In this document: positions 17,855-25,758 of the stretch, in pieces
Layout of the letters: every line of letters begins with the position of its first letter
Numbering within the stretch: the first letter of the stretch is position 1
From: Advenella sp048381675
Lineage (GTDB): Bacteria > Pseudomonadota > Gammaproteobacteria > Burkholderiales > Burkholderiaceae_B
Direction of reading: 5' to 3'
Assembly (NCBI RefSeq): GCF_048381675.1
Contig: NZ_JBLWIS010000005.1
Coordinates: forward strand, 124,001-188,000
DNA length: 64,000 nt
Notes under the pieces: model-generated
What the model was told of the DNA's origin: nothing
Databases searched by the model: none
What the model saw: only the letters and a program-made list of their open reading frames with translations
Made by a program: the position numbers and the translations under genes

Positions 17855-18009
17855 AACAACGACCTCTTGATAAAAAAGGTTGATAAAACAAGGTATTTCA
17901 CAGTTTACGTGGAATGGGTTCCAAAAAGAACGTTTTTCAGAAAAAAAAGTTAAAATACTGATTTTAAAAGTATTGTTGAGCCTTGCTCATTCAAAAGGTA
18001 TTGTTTTTT

Positions 18010-19332
18010 ATGTCCAACCCCAAAGTCGGTTTTGTCAGCCTTGGCTGTCCCAAAGCCTTGGTCGATTCCGAGCGCATTCTTACCCAGCTGCGCACTGAAG
18101 GCTATCAAATTTCCCCCTCATATGAAAACGCGGACGTCGTGGTGGTTAACACCTGTGGCTTCATTGACAGCGCCAAGGCCGAATCGCTGGAAGCGATTGG
18201 GGAAGCACTTGCCGAAAATGGCAAAGTCATCGTGACCGGCTGTATGGGTGTGGAAGAAAATGTCATTCGCGACGTCCATCCCAGTGTGCTGGCCGTTACC
18301 GGTCCCCAGCAATACGAAGAGGTCGTGCGTGCCGTACACGAAGCTGCGCCACCCAATCTGCAACATGACCCCTTTACAGACCTGGTGCCACCACAAGGCA
18401 TCAAGCTGACACCCCGTCACTATGCCTACCTGAAAATTTCAGAAGGCTGCAACCATCGTTGCAGCTTCTGTATTATTCCGTCCATGCGTGGAGACCTGGT
18501 TAGCCGTCCAATTGGCGATGTGCTTGACGAAGCCCAACGCTTGGTGAATGCCGGCGTAAAAGAAATCCTGGTTATTTCCCAGGACACCAGCGCCTACGGG
18601 GTAGACCTTAAATACCGCAGCGGCTTCTGGAATGGCCGTCCGGTTAAAACCCGCATGACCGAGCTTTGCAGTGCACTGGCTGAAATGGGGGTTTGGGTAC
18701 GTCTTCATTATGTATACCCCTACCCCAGCGTGGATGAAGTCATCCCGCTCATGGCTGAAGGCAAAATCCTGCCTTACCTGGACATCCCGTTCCAGCACGC
18801 GAGCCCGCGCATTTTAAAAGCCATGAAACGCCCTGCGTTTGAAGACAAAACCCTGGCCCGCATCAAGAAATGGCGTGAAATCTGCCCCGACCTTACCATT
18901 CGCTCCACTTTTATCGTGGGCTTTCCCGGTGAAACCGAAGAAGATTTCCAATACCTGCTTGACTGGATGACAGAAGCCCAGCTTGACCGGGTTGGCTGCT
19001 TCCAATACTCGCCCGTCGAAGGCGCACCCGCCAACGAATTGGCCGACCCTGTGCCTGACGATGTCAAACAGGACCGCTGGGAACGCTTCATGGCGCACCA
19101 GCAAGCCATTTCAGCTGCTCGCCTGCAAACTAAAATCGGCAAGGAAATTAGCGTTCTGGTTGACGAAATTGACGAAGATGGCGATGCGATTGGCCGCTCC
19201 AGCGCCGACGCCCCCGAAATTGACGGCTGTGTTTATTTAAGCAGCGACAAACCCCTGAAACCGGGCGATATCGTGCGTGCAGTAGTAACCGATGCCGATG
19301 AATATGACTTGTGGGCAGACGTCAAGGAATGA
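18010..19332 (+). CDS. rimO: Ribosomal protein uS12 methylthiotransferase RimO
   Basis: A 440-residue radical-SAM enzyme that adds a methylthio group to an aspartate of ribosomal protein S12. The N-terminal domain holds the auxiliary cluster cysteines in SLGCPKALVDSE, VNTCGFID and VTGCMG. The radical-SAM motif is EGCNHRCSFCIIPSMRG; a TRAM domain ends the protein. Sequence runs such as LKISEGCNHRC and LVISQDTSAYGVD follow E. coli RimO closely, and length is almost the same. I start at the ATG 18010, since the upstream in-frame TTG would add nine atypical residues. Confidence 0.97.
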   Translation: MSNPKVGFVSLGCPKALVDSERILTQLRTEGYQISPSYENADVVVVNTCGFIDSAKAESLEAIGEALAENGKVIVTGCMGVEENVIRDVHPSVLAVTGPQQYEEVVRAVHEAAPPNLQHDPFTDLVPPQGIKLTPRHYAYLKISEGCNHRCSFCIIPSMRGDLVSRPIGDVLDEAQRLVNAGVKEILVISQDTSAYGVDLKYRSGFWNGRPVKTRMTELCSALAEMGVWVRLHYVYPYPSVDEVIPLMAEGKILPYLDIPFQHASPRILKAMKRPAFEDKTLARIKKWREICPDLTIRSTFIVGFPGETEEDFQYLLDWMTEAQLDRVGCFQYSPVEGAPANELADPVPDDVKQDRWERFMAHQQAISAARLQTKIGKEISVLVDEIDEDGDAIGRSSADAPEIDGCVYLSSDKPLKPGDIVRAVVTDADEYDLWADVKE

Positions 19333-19958
19333 GCACGCTTCCCAAAACCATTGCTTTCGATTTCGATGGAACCCTGGCCAATACCCTGCCCTGGTTTGAC
19401 GAAATCCTAAGCAGTGTTGCACAAAAATATAACTTTCGTGACCCTTCCGCCGAAGAAAAGGCCCGCTTGCGCAGTATGGAAGCAGGTGAAATTTTGCAAA
19501 CGCTGCAAATTCCTTTCTGGAAAGCGCCCGCTATCCTGATGGAATTCCGCCAGCGGATGCAGGACGCCTCACCTGATATCGAACTGTTTGACAGTATTCC
19601 CGAAGCATTGCAACAGTTGCATGCCAAGGGATATAAAATGGCTATCCTGAGCTCAAACAGTGAACTCAATGTACGCCAGATTCTTAAAACGAATGTGGCT
19701 TACTTTGATGAGTTCATGTGTGGCACTGATCTTTTCGGCAAACCGGCCAAACTGGGTAAACTACTTGAGAAACACCAATTGTCTCCCGCGGAATGCCTGC
19801 TGATCGGTGATGAGTTGCGCGATATTGAGGCTGCCCAAAAAGCCAAAGTAATGATTGGTTCCGTCACCTGGGGCTATAACAGTCGTGATGCCTTGCAACA
19901 GGAACAGCCTAATTTCCTGTTTACATCGCCAATGGATATAGTTAAGGCTTTAACTTAG
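19329..19958 (+). CDS. HAD-superfamily phosphatase
   Basis: A 209-residue HAD hydrolase. Motif I is IAFDFDGTLANT with the nucleophilic aspartate; motif II is AILSSNSE; a lysine lies in FGKPAKLGKLLE; motif IV is LLIGDELRDIEAAQKA. A helical cap domain is inserted after motif I. The group includes phosphoglycolate phosphatase and PpaX-like enzymes, but the substrate cannot be told from sequence. The start overlaps the rimO stop (ATGA), so it is translationally coupled to rimO. Confidence 0.88.
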   Translation: MSTLPKTIAFDFDGTLANTLPWFDEILSSVAQKYNFRDPSAEEKARLRSMEAGEILQTLQIPFWKAPAILMEFRQRMQDASPDIELFDSIPEALQQLHAKGYKMAILSSNSELNVRQILKTNVAYFDEFMCGTDLFGKPAKLGKLLEKHQLSPAECLLIGDELRDIEAAQKAKVMIGSVTWGYNSRDALQQEQPNFLFTSPMDIVKALT

Positions 19959-19960
19959 GT

Positions 19961-20077
19961 ATTCCCACGCAGGAGCATGGGAGCGAGGCTCAATTCTTGG
20001 GGTGCAGTTCAAAACGAAGGTATACGGACTGTCGAGCTTCTTGGAATCTACTCGTTCACACGCTCCTGCGTGGTAAC
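19961..20077. repeat. REP-like inverted repeat pair, second locus
   Basis: The left unit at 19961-19987 begins ATTCCCACGCAGGAGC; the right unit at 20051-20077 reads CTCGTTCACACGCTCCTGCG and continues TGGTAAC. They are inverted relative to each other. Each is also partly palindromic, and both share the core ACGCAGGAGCGTG with the pair at 1786-1857. The element fills the gap between the convergent HAD and gtrA genes. Confidence 0.7.
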
Positions 20078-20113
20078 GGGTATTCATCATTAATCTGCCC
20101 ACACCTGAAACAT

Positions 20114-20485
20114 TCAGGTCCTGAAAACAATATACCTGGAATAAACGAAACCAAGCACCAGGCTGACAGCCGAAAAAAACACCAGTGTAATAATAGGCAA
20201 AGCCCCCAGCGCATCTGCGCCCCATCCTATCAGGGCAGAAAGCGTCCCCATGAATGACACGAACAATAAATAACGCTTTACACTGGCATTGGACTTGAAA
20301 GTAAACCGGGCATTGGCAAAAAAGCTGAAGCTCACGGCCACACAAAATGCAATAAAATTACCAAGCGCCTGGCTAGCATTGAAAACACTATATGCCAGGA
20401 AAAAGACACCCCAGTGAATCAGGGTATTCAGCACACCGGTCATCAGGTATTTTGAAAACAAAACACCTGTTTTTCGGGTACTCAA
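20114..20485 (-). CDS. GtrA family small membrane protein
   Basis: A 123-residue four-helix membrane protein of the GtrA family. Features are the first helix after FSKYLMTGVLNTLIHWGVFF, the conserved second-helix end FIAFCVAVSFSFFANARFTF (the N-x-x-x-T/F motif) and the last helix ending SRYIVFRT. GtrA proteins are thought to flip or help use undecaprenyl-phosphate sugars. I infer a TTG start at 20485 that overlaps the fmt stop (TTGA), giving the normal GtrA length; the frame is open much further upstream inside fmt but that part looks spurious. Its partner could be the GtrB-like transferase at 5403-6518. Confidence 0.8.
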   Translation of the reverse strand: MSTRKTGVLFSKYLMTGVLNTLIHWGVFFLAYSVFNASQALGNFIAFCVAVSFSFFANARFTFKSNASVKRYLLFVSFMGTLSALIGWGADALGALPIITLVFFSAVSLVLGFVYSRYIVFRT

Positions 20486-21417
20486 GGTTTCCAGCCCGTT
20501 ACAAAAACCGCTACTGGCTGGCGCTTGCCGCCCGCCTTCTGCAGCTCGAGCAAACGCAACACACCCTGCCCTGTGGCAATATCCACCCCTTCGGGTGTGG
20601 CGCACAATACACTACCTGGTTCTGCCTGGGTGTTTTCCTGCAAAGCTACAGCCTGCCATACCTTGACCGGGTCTTTCAGGCCTGGCAGCTGCAACGTTGC
20701 CCCTGGCACCGGATTAAAAGCACGAATACGGCGGGCAATCGTTTGGGCATCCTGGCGAATATCAATGGGCGCTTCGGATTTTTCCAGCTTGGCCGCATAA
20801 GTCACACCTTCCTCGGGCTGGGGCACGGCTTTAAGCTCGCCCGTGCCCAACTTGCCCAATGCTTCAGTAATGCATGCCGCCCCCATTTCGGCCAGCTGGT
20901 CATGCAATACGGCAGCAGTCTGGTCGGTAATATCAATACGCTTTTCAAGCAAAACATCGCCGGTATCCAGGCCCACATCCATTTGCATGATTGCTACCCC
21001 GGTTTGCGCATCACCGGCTTCAATGGCACGCTGGATAGGTGCGGCACCACGCCAGCGTGGCAACAGGCTGGCGTGAATATTCAGGCAACCGTATTTGGGC
21101 AAATCCAGCACCCATTGGGGCAAAATAAGGCCATAGGCAGCCACCACCATCACATCGGGGGCTAGCGCCAGCAACGCCTGTTGTGCCTGGCGGGCTTCAT
21201 CAGGATATTTACCATCAAGCCGCAAGCTTTGGGGCTGCAATACCTGCGCCCCTTGCACCAGTGCCTCCTGCTTGACCGGGCTAGGCGTTAATTTCAGCCC
21301 CCGGCCCGAAGGGCGATCGGGTTGGGTCAATACTAACGGGACTTCATGCCCTGCCTTGACAATCGCCTCATAGGCCAGGCGGGCAAACTCGGGGGTTCCG
21401 GCAAATACGACTCGCAT
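20482..21417 (-). CDS. fmt: Methionyl-tRNA formyltransferase
   Basis: A 311-residue enzyme that formylates initiator Met-tRNA using 10-formyl-tetrahydrofolate. Signatures are VVFAGTPEFA at the N-terminus, the catalytic segment LNIHASLLPRWRGAAPIQRAI (Asn, His) and QMDVGLDTGDVL with the catalytic aspartate. The C-terminal OB-like domain begins near residue 205. AAGGA precedes the ATG. The usual neighbour def is not adjacent but lies 3.8 kb away on the other strand, so an ancestral def-fmt unit has probably been split. Confidence 0.97.
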   Translation of the reverse strand: MRVVFAGTPEFARLAYEAIVKAGHEVPLVLTQPDRPSGRGLKLTPSPVKQEALVQGAQVLQPQSLRLDGKYPDEARQAQQALLALAPDVMVVAAYGLILPQWVLDLPKYGCLNIHASLLPRWRGAAPIQRAIEAGDAQTGVAIMQMDVGLDTGDVLLEKRIDITDQTAAVLHDQLAEMGAACITEALGKLGTGELKAVPQPEEGVTYAAKLEKSEAPIDIRQDAQTIARRIRAFNPVPGATLQLPGLKDPVKVWQAVALQENTQAEPGSVLCATPEGVDIATGQGVLRLLELQKAGGKRQPVAVFVTGWKP

Positions 21418-21562
21418 AATTCCTTATCTTCCTGCAAATAATCCTGAATGATAACGATTTTAACTCACCACATGCCACGAATTCAGACAATCGCCGCTTA
21501 ACTCGAGTGGATTAAGTTAAAGTAGCGGCAATCGTCCATCTTTTTCGGTACCGACCATTATT

Positions 21563-22513
21563 ATGAGCCAATTGCCCCATTCCGATCAAAAAAATCAGGA
21601 ATCTTCCCACCACCACACTGCCAAAAAACCGGGGGCCTCCCTGGCCCAAAACAAGGAACGTGTCAGGGTCGCCCGTATCAGTACCTGGGTAAGTGTTGCG
21701 GTTAACTTCAGCCTGTCAATCTTGCAAATCATCATTGGCATTATTGCCCAGTCACAGGCCCTGATTGCCGATGCCGTTCATACGCTGTCCGACCTGGTGT
21801 CTGATTTTGTTGTCCTGTTTGCCAGCAAACATGCTAATAAGGCCCCCGATGACAATCACCAGTATGGCCATCAGCGCTTTGAAACCCTGGCAGCTCTGTG
21901 CATTGGAGTTTTATTACTGCTGGTTGGTGTTGAAATGATCTGGGCGGCCGCAGCAAGCGTGCAAAGCGGCAAACCGATTGCCCAAGTGCACTACACGGCC
22001 CTTATCATTGCCTTTGCCACGCTGGTTGGCAAAGAACTGCTGTTCAGGTACCTGCTCAAACAAGCTGAAAAAGTACGCTCTTCCATGCTCGTGGCCAATG
22101 CCTGGCACTCCCGTTCTGATGCCGCCTCATCCTTGATTGTTGCAATCGGGATTCTAGCCAATATGGTCGGCTTTACCTGGGCAGACCCGATTGCCGCCCT
22201 GATCGTCGGCCTGATGATTTCCCGCATGGGCCTTAAATTCATCTGGTCTAACCTGAATGACCTGACAGACCGTTCGGTGGATGCTGAAACCTACCAGCGC
22301 ATTTACGATAAACTGGCCGGCACCCCTGGCCTGCTAGGCATTCATGACCTTAAAACCCGCAAAATGGGCGATATGATTTTAGTGGAAGTGCACATTGAAC
22401 TGCCCGCCAACATGACCATTGCCGAAGGCCATGAAATTTCCGAAGAGGCCTGCCGACGGGCCATGGAAGGTGAAGACATCCTGGATATCACCACCCATTT
22501 TGACCCGCGTTAA
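21563..22513 (+). CDS. Cation diffusion facilitator family transporter
   Basis: A 316-residue CDF metal/proton antiporter. About 45 mostly polar residues with a short His cluster (SSHHHT) come first. Six transmembrane helices follow, with metal-site motifs DAVHTLSDLVSD in helix 2 and HSRSDAASS in helix 5, then a C-terminal cytoplasmic domain ending LDITTHFDP. The two aspartates and two histidines are in place for a Zn/Fe/Mn-type site. Close relatives include FieF-like proteins, but metal choice cannot be read reliably from sequence. It stands alone, divergent from fmt. Confidence 0.9.
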   Translation: MSQLPHSDQKNQESSHHHTAKKPGASLAQNKERVRVARISTWVSVAVNFSLSILQIIIGIIAQSQALIADAVHTLSDLVSDFVVLFASKHANKAPDDNHQYGHQRFETLAALCIGVLLLLVGVEMIWAAAASVQSGKPIAQVHYTALIIAFATLVGKELLFRYLLKQAEKVRSSMLVANAWHSRSDAASSLIVAIGILANMVGFTWADPIAALIVGLMISRMGLKFIWSNLNDLTDRSVDAETYQRIYDKLAGTPGLLGIHDLKTRKMGDMILVEVHIELPANMTIAEGHEISEEACRRAMEGEDILDITTHFDPR

Positions 22514-22561
22514 ACAGACTCACCCTTGCAAGCCAGGCGGACTTAACGGCTGCAAGGGAAA

Positions 22562-22582
22562 CCCCCGCTCTCACAGGCGGGG
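22562..22582 (-). terminator. Candidate hairpin terminator after HMG-CoA lyase gene
   Basis: CCCCGC (22563-22568) pairs with GCGGGG (22577-22582) over an 8-base loop, 7 bp beyond the stop of the minus-strand HMG-CoA lyase gene. On the minus strand the stem is followed by GTTTCCC, a short T tract only. It could also serve the convergent CDF gene. Confidence 0.4.
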
Positions 22583-22588
22583 ACATGA

Positions 22589-23506
22589 TCAGGCACAAAC
22601 AGCTGCACGCTTGTTGATCAGGGCCTTGCCGGCACGACTGGCATTCGGACGTTGCAGGTAATCGGAAATCCACTGCCCGGTTGTAATCACTGCATCCAGG
22701 TCAATGCCAGTTTCAATACCCATGCCATGCAGCATGTACAGCACATCTTCAGTGGCCACATTACCGGTTGCACCCTTGGCATAAGGACAGCCACCCAAAC
22801 CGGCGACGGATGAATGGAAAATTGAAATCCCGGCCTGCAAGGAAGCATATATATTGGCCAGTGCCTGCCCGTAAGTATCATGAAAATGACCGGACACCTG
22901 CCGAGGGTCAACTTTTTCGGTAACCGCTGACATGACCCGATAAACCTGTGAGGCCGTTGCTACCCCAATGGTATCCGCCACATCAATCTCATCACAGCCC
23001 AGGGCAATCAGGCGCTGGGCCACGTGCACCACTGATTCAACCGGTACCTCTCCCTGATAAGGGCAACCCAGGGCACAGCTGATACTGCCACGCAGACGAA
23101 TACCCGCTTCTTTGGCCGCACGGGCAACAGGCTCGAAACGGTCAATGGATTCATCAATGGAACAATTGATGTTTTTCTGCGAGAAGGCTTCACTGGCCGC
23201 ACCAAAAATAACCACTTCATCGGCCTTGGCTGCCAGGGCACCTTCAAAACCGCGCATATTGGGTGTAAGCACCGAATAAACAGTGCCTTCACGACGCTTG
23301 ATGGCCTGCATGACCTGGGCACCATCAGCCATTTGCGGTACCCATTTGGGTGACACGAAGGAAGTGGCCTCTATATTAAGAAAGCCGGCATCGCCAAGCT
23401 GGTTTACCAGTTCCACCTTGATGTCGGTCGGGACAAAATTTTTCTCATTTTGCAAGCCATCACGTGGGCCTACTTCCACAATTTTCACTTTACCTGGCAA
23501 TACCAT
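22589..23506 (-). CDS. mvaB: Hydroxymethylglutaryl-CoA lyase
   Basis: A 305-residue TIM-barrel lyase that splits HMG-CoA to acetoacetate and acetyl-CoA, the last step of leucine and related catabolism. It starts KIVEVGPRDGLQNE (the barrel's first strand, with the metal-binding Asp). It contains GSISCALGCPYQGEV, the metal ligands GHFHDTYGQ and the family signature SVAGLGGCPYAKGATGN with the active-site cysteine. AGGAAG precedes the ATG. No other leucine-degradation (liu) gene is near. Confidence 0.95.
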   Translation of the reverse strand: MVLPGKVKIVEVGPRDGLQNEKNFVPTDIKVELVNQLGDAGFLNIEATSFVSPKWVPQMADGAQVMQAIKRREGTVYSVLTPNMRGFEGALAAKADEVVIFGAASEAFSQKNINCSIDESIDRFEPVARAAKEAGIRLRGSISCALGCPYQGEVPVESVVHVAQRLIALGCDEIDVADTIGVATASQVYRVMSAVTEKVDPRQVSGHFHDTYGQALANIYASLQAGISIFHSSVAGLGGCPYAKGATGNVATEDVLYMLHGMGIETGIDLDAVITTGQWISDYLQRPNASRAGKALINKRAAVCA

Positions 23507-23599
23507 GGCTGTCTTCCTTCCTTTTGGTTGCTGTTTTTAAAAATAGTAATTCAATGCCATCAATGGCGTTTTTCAACCGCTTATTATAATCTGAACTGC

Positions 23600-24874
23600 C
23601 TAGCGCAAACGCTGATATCGCCCATCATTCAAACGCACCACATAAGACCCCAGCTCAAGCGCCAGCAACCAGCTGCTTGCCTGGGCCACGTCTATTTGCA
23701 AATCGTTAATCAGGGCATCCAAGCTTAAGGGTTCAAACCCCATCCGCTCGAGCAAATGAAGCTGTTCTGGGCCAAGAACAAAATCTGACGTATTGTTTTG
23801 CACTGCTGCAGGGGCAATGCCGCCGGGCTGAACAGATTCAACCGATTCCATTCCGGGCAATTCCTGCTCTTGCCCCGGTTTTTTAGGCATCTTACTTGTC
23901 GTCCCGTCCAACGATGGGTCTTGCATACCCCGCTTTATCGTGCGTCCGCTACCTGCCTTTATACCCTGCCCAGGGACACCCGTTAATTCTTCCTGAATAT
24001 CCTGGGCCGTTTCCACCAGCTTTGCCCCCTGGCGGATTAGGGCATGACAACCGCGTGACAGGGGAGAATGGATGGAACCCGGAATGGCAAAGACTTCGCG
24101 CCCCATTTCTCCGGCCAGACGGGCGGTGATAAGCGAGCCGCTTTGTTTGGCGGCCTCTACCACCAACACCCCTTTGGATAAGCCCGCCACAATCCGGTTG
24201 CGGCGTGGAAACTGGTGCACTACAGCCGGGGTATCCAGTGGCAATTCGGAAACCAGGGCGCCCTGTTCGCGGATGCGCAAGGCCAGGTTCTTATTGGCGG
24301 CCGGGTACAGCCGGTTAATGCCGGTTCCCATGACGGCAATGGTACTGCCCGTGCCTGCCGGCGCTTCCAGGGCGCCTTCGTGCGCTGCGGCATCAATGCC
24401 ATGGGCCAGTCCGCTGACCACGCACCAGCCCTGGCTTGCCAGGTATTTGGCAAATGCACGGGCATTATCACTGCCCCCTATGGTTGCATTACGGGCACCC
24501 ACCATGGCAATCGCGGGCAAGGCAAACAACTCGGGGTTGCCATCTACATACAGTAGTATTGGTGGATCATGGGTATCCAGCAAGGATTTTGGGTATAAAG
24601 GGTCGGCGAGTGTAAGAATGTAATGTTTCGGTTTGGCCAGCCACTCGAAGGTTTTATGAATGAGCGCCTGTATTTCGGGCACTGGTTCAGCCGCCAGTTG
24701 CAAGGCCAGTTTTTGTGGCAGGTATTTCATGAGCTGGCCTACCGAAGCGGCAAATACCTGGTCTGGCAAACCAAAAACCGCCAATAGCTGACGAGCCGTC
24801 ACCGGACCCACGCCCGGCTCAAGGGTAAGCCTGAGCCAGGCCTGCAATTCTTCTTGGGAGCTCATAAAAGACAT
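23600..24874 (-). CDS. dprA: DNA-processing protein DprA
   Basis: A 424-residue DprA/Smf protein, which binds incoming single-stranded DNA and loads RecA during natural transformation. The N-terminal SAM-like part (GVGPVTARQLLAVFG) is followed by the extended Rossmann core: AMVGARNAT, CVVSGLAHGIDAAAHEGAL, TIAVMGTGINRLYP, SELPLDTPAVVHQFPRRNR and SGSLITARLAGEMGREVFAIPG. A low-complexity linker leads to a C-terminal winged-helix domain (about 355-424). Initiation may be at the ATG 24865 rather than 24874; neither has a strong ribosome-binding site. Confidence 0.95.
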   Translation of the reverse strand: MSFMSSQEELQAWLRLTLEPGVGPVTARQLLAVFGLPDQVFAASVGQLMKYLPQKLALQLAAEPVPEIQALIHKTFEWLAKPKHYILTLADPLYPKSLLDTHDPPILLYVDGNPELFALPAIAMVGARNATIGGSDNARAFAKYLASQGWCVVSGLAHGIDAAAHEGALEAPAGTGSTIAVMGTGINRLYPAANKNLALRIREQGALVSELPLDTPAVVHQFPRRNRIVAGLSKGVLVVEAAKQSGSLITARLAGEMGREVFAIPGSIHSPLSRGCHALIRQGAKLVETAQDIQEELTGVPGQGIKAGSGRTIKRGMQDPSLDGTTSKMPKKPGQEQELPGMESVESVQPGGIAPAAVQNNTSDFVLGPEQLHLLERMGFEPLSLDALINDLQIDVAQASSWLLALELGSYVVRLNDGRYQRLR

Positions 24875-25251
24875 TTGAAAGACAAGGATGAAATAAGCAT
24901 TATCTTACCGTGCCACGGCGGCTGAAAGGTAAAGCGCCACACGAAGACTTGAAATATGACAGTGTGCCACTATTTGTTCAAAAGAACCGGAACATGCGGA
25001 TAATTTGGTCTGCCAGCAGTCGCAGACATCCTCTGCCATGGCACTGCATGGGAATTCCCCCATTCCAGCCAGTGCAGTGATTATCTACCCGTAAAATTTG
25101 CCTATAATATTGATATTGTTAACATGCCGGATTACGTCCGTCACGTTTTGCTGAACCAAATACCTTTTGACGCCTCTAAGTACCTATATACCGGCAAGCA
25201 ATCCGACAAACCGGACAGGCGCGTCTTTTACTTGAACACACATTTTATTTT
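24875..25251. other. Intergenic region between dprA and def
   Basis: 377 bp between divergent dprA and def without a convincing gene. It holds a small perfect inverted repeat GTCTGC/GCAGAC (25008-25013 and 25022-25027), a GGGAATTCCC palindrome (25050-25059) inside GCACTG/CAGTGC arms (25041-25075), and a TATAAT box at 25103-25108. A short open frame from 25124 runs into def in another frame and looks spurious. Confidence 0.5.
25081..25108 (+). promoter_or_regulatory. Candidate promoter for def
   Basis: A consensus -10 box TATAAT at 25103-25108, with only a weak -35-like TTATCT at 25081-25086 (16-bp spacing). It is about 140 bp before the def start, so it would make a long leader. Confidence 0.4.
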
Positions 25252-25758
25252 ATGGCCTTACTACCTATTCTTCATTACCCCGATCCACGTTTGCACAAAG
25301 TGGCAAAACCTGTTGAACAGGTGGATGACCGCATTCGCCAACTCGTCAAGGATATGGCCGAAACCATGTATGACGCACCCGGCGTTGGCCTGGCAGCCAC
25401 CCAGGTCGACGTACATGAGCGTATTGTAGTTATTGATATTTCTGAAAAAGGCAATGAACTGCGCGTACTGATCAACCCGGAAATCATCTGGAAAAGTGAT
25501 AACACCCAAGTTTATGAAGAAGGTTGCCTGTCAGTGCCTGGCATCTACGACAAGGTGGAACGCGCGGCCGAAGTCAAAGTGAAGGCGCTGAATGAAAAAG
25601 GTGAAGAATACACCTTTGAGGCAGATGGCTTGCTGGCCGTCTGCGTACAACACGAACTGGACCATTTGATGGGCAGGGTTTTTGTTGAGCATCTTTCCAG
25701 CCTGAAACAAAACCGCATCAAAACCAAGATCAAAAAACAGGCTAAAGAAAAAGCCTAA
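25252..25758 (+). CDS. def: Peptide deformylase
   Basis: A 168-residue metalloenzyme that removes the N-formyl group from new proteins. All three family motifs are intact: GVGLAATQ (about 45-52), EGCLSVPG with the metal-binding cysteine (about 89-96) and QHELDHLMG with the two histidines and catalytic glutamate. It ends in a Lys-rich tail. Its TAA overlaps the stop of the convergent mdtP gene (CTAA at 25755-25758), so there is no room for a terminator between them. Confidence 0.97.
   Translation: MALLPILHYPDPRLHKVAKPVEQVDDRIRQLVKDMAETMYDAPGVGLAATQVDVHERIVVIDISEKGNELRVLINPEIIWKSDNTQVYEEGCLSVPGIYDKVERAAEVKVKALNEKGEEYTFEADGLLAVCVQHELDHLMGRVFVEHLSSLKQNRIKTKIKKQAKEKA

Noticed and set aside
17954..17974. 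Inverted repeat AATACT/AGTATT before rimO
   Set aside because: Short and in very A/T-rich DNA, where such pairs are expected by chance.
20486..20605. Extended N-terminus of GtrA inside fmt
   Set aside because: The added residues are out-of-frame fmt sequence (Arg/Gly/Ala-rich) and not membrane-like.
23560..23590. Small inverted repeat GCCA/TGGC followed by T residues near the HMG-CoA lyase start
   Set aside because: The stem is only 4-5 bp, and the T run is on the plus strand, where no gene ends.
25124..25429. Open frame of about 100 codons before and inside def
   Set aside because: It overlaps def in another frame, has no recognisable domain, and the def reading explains all motifs.
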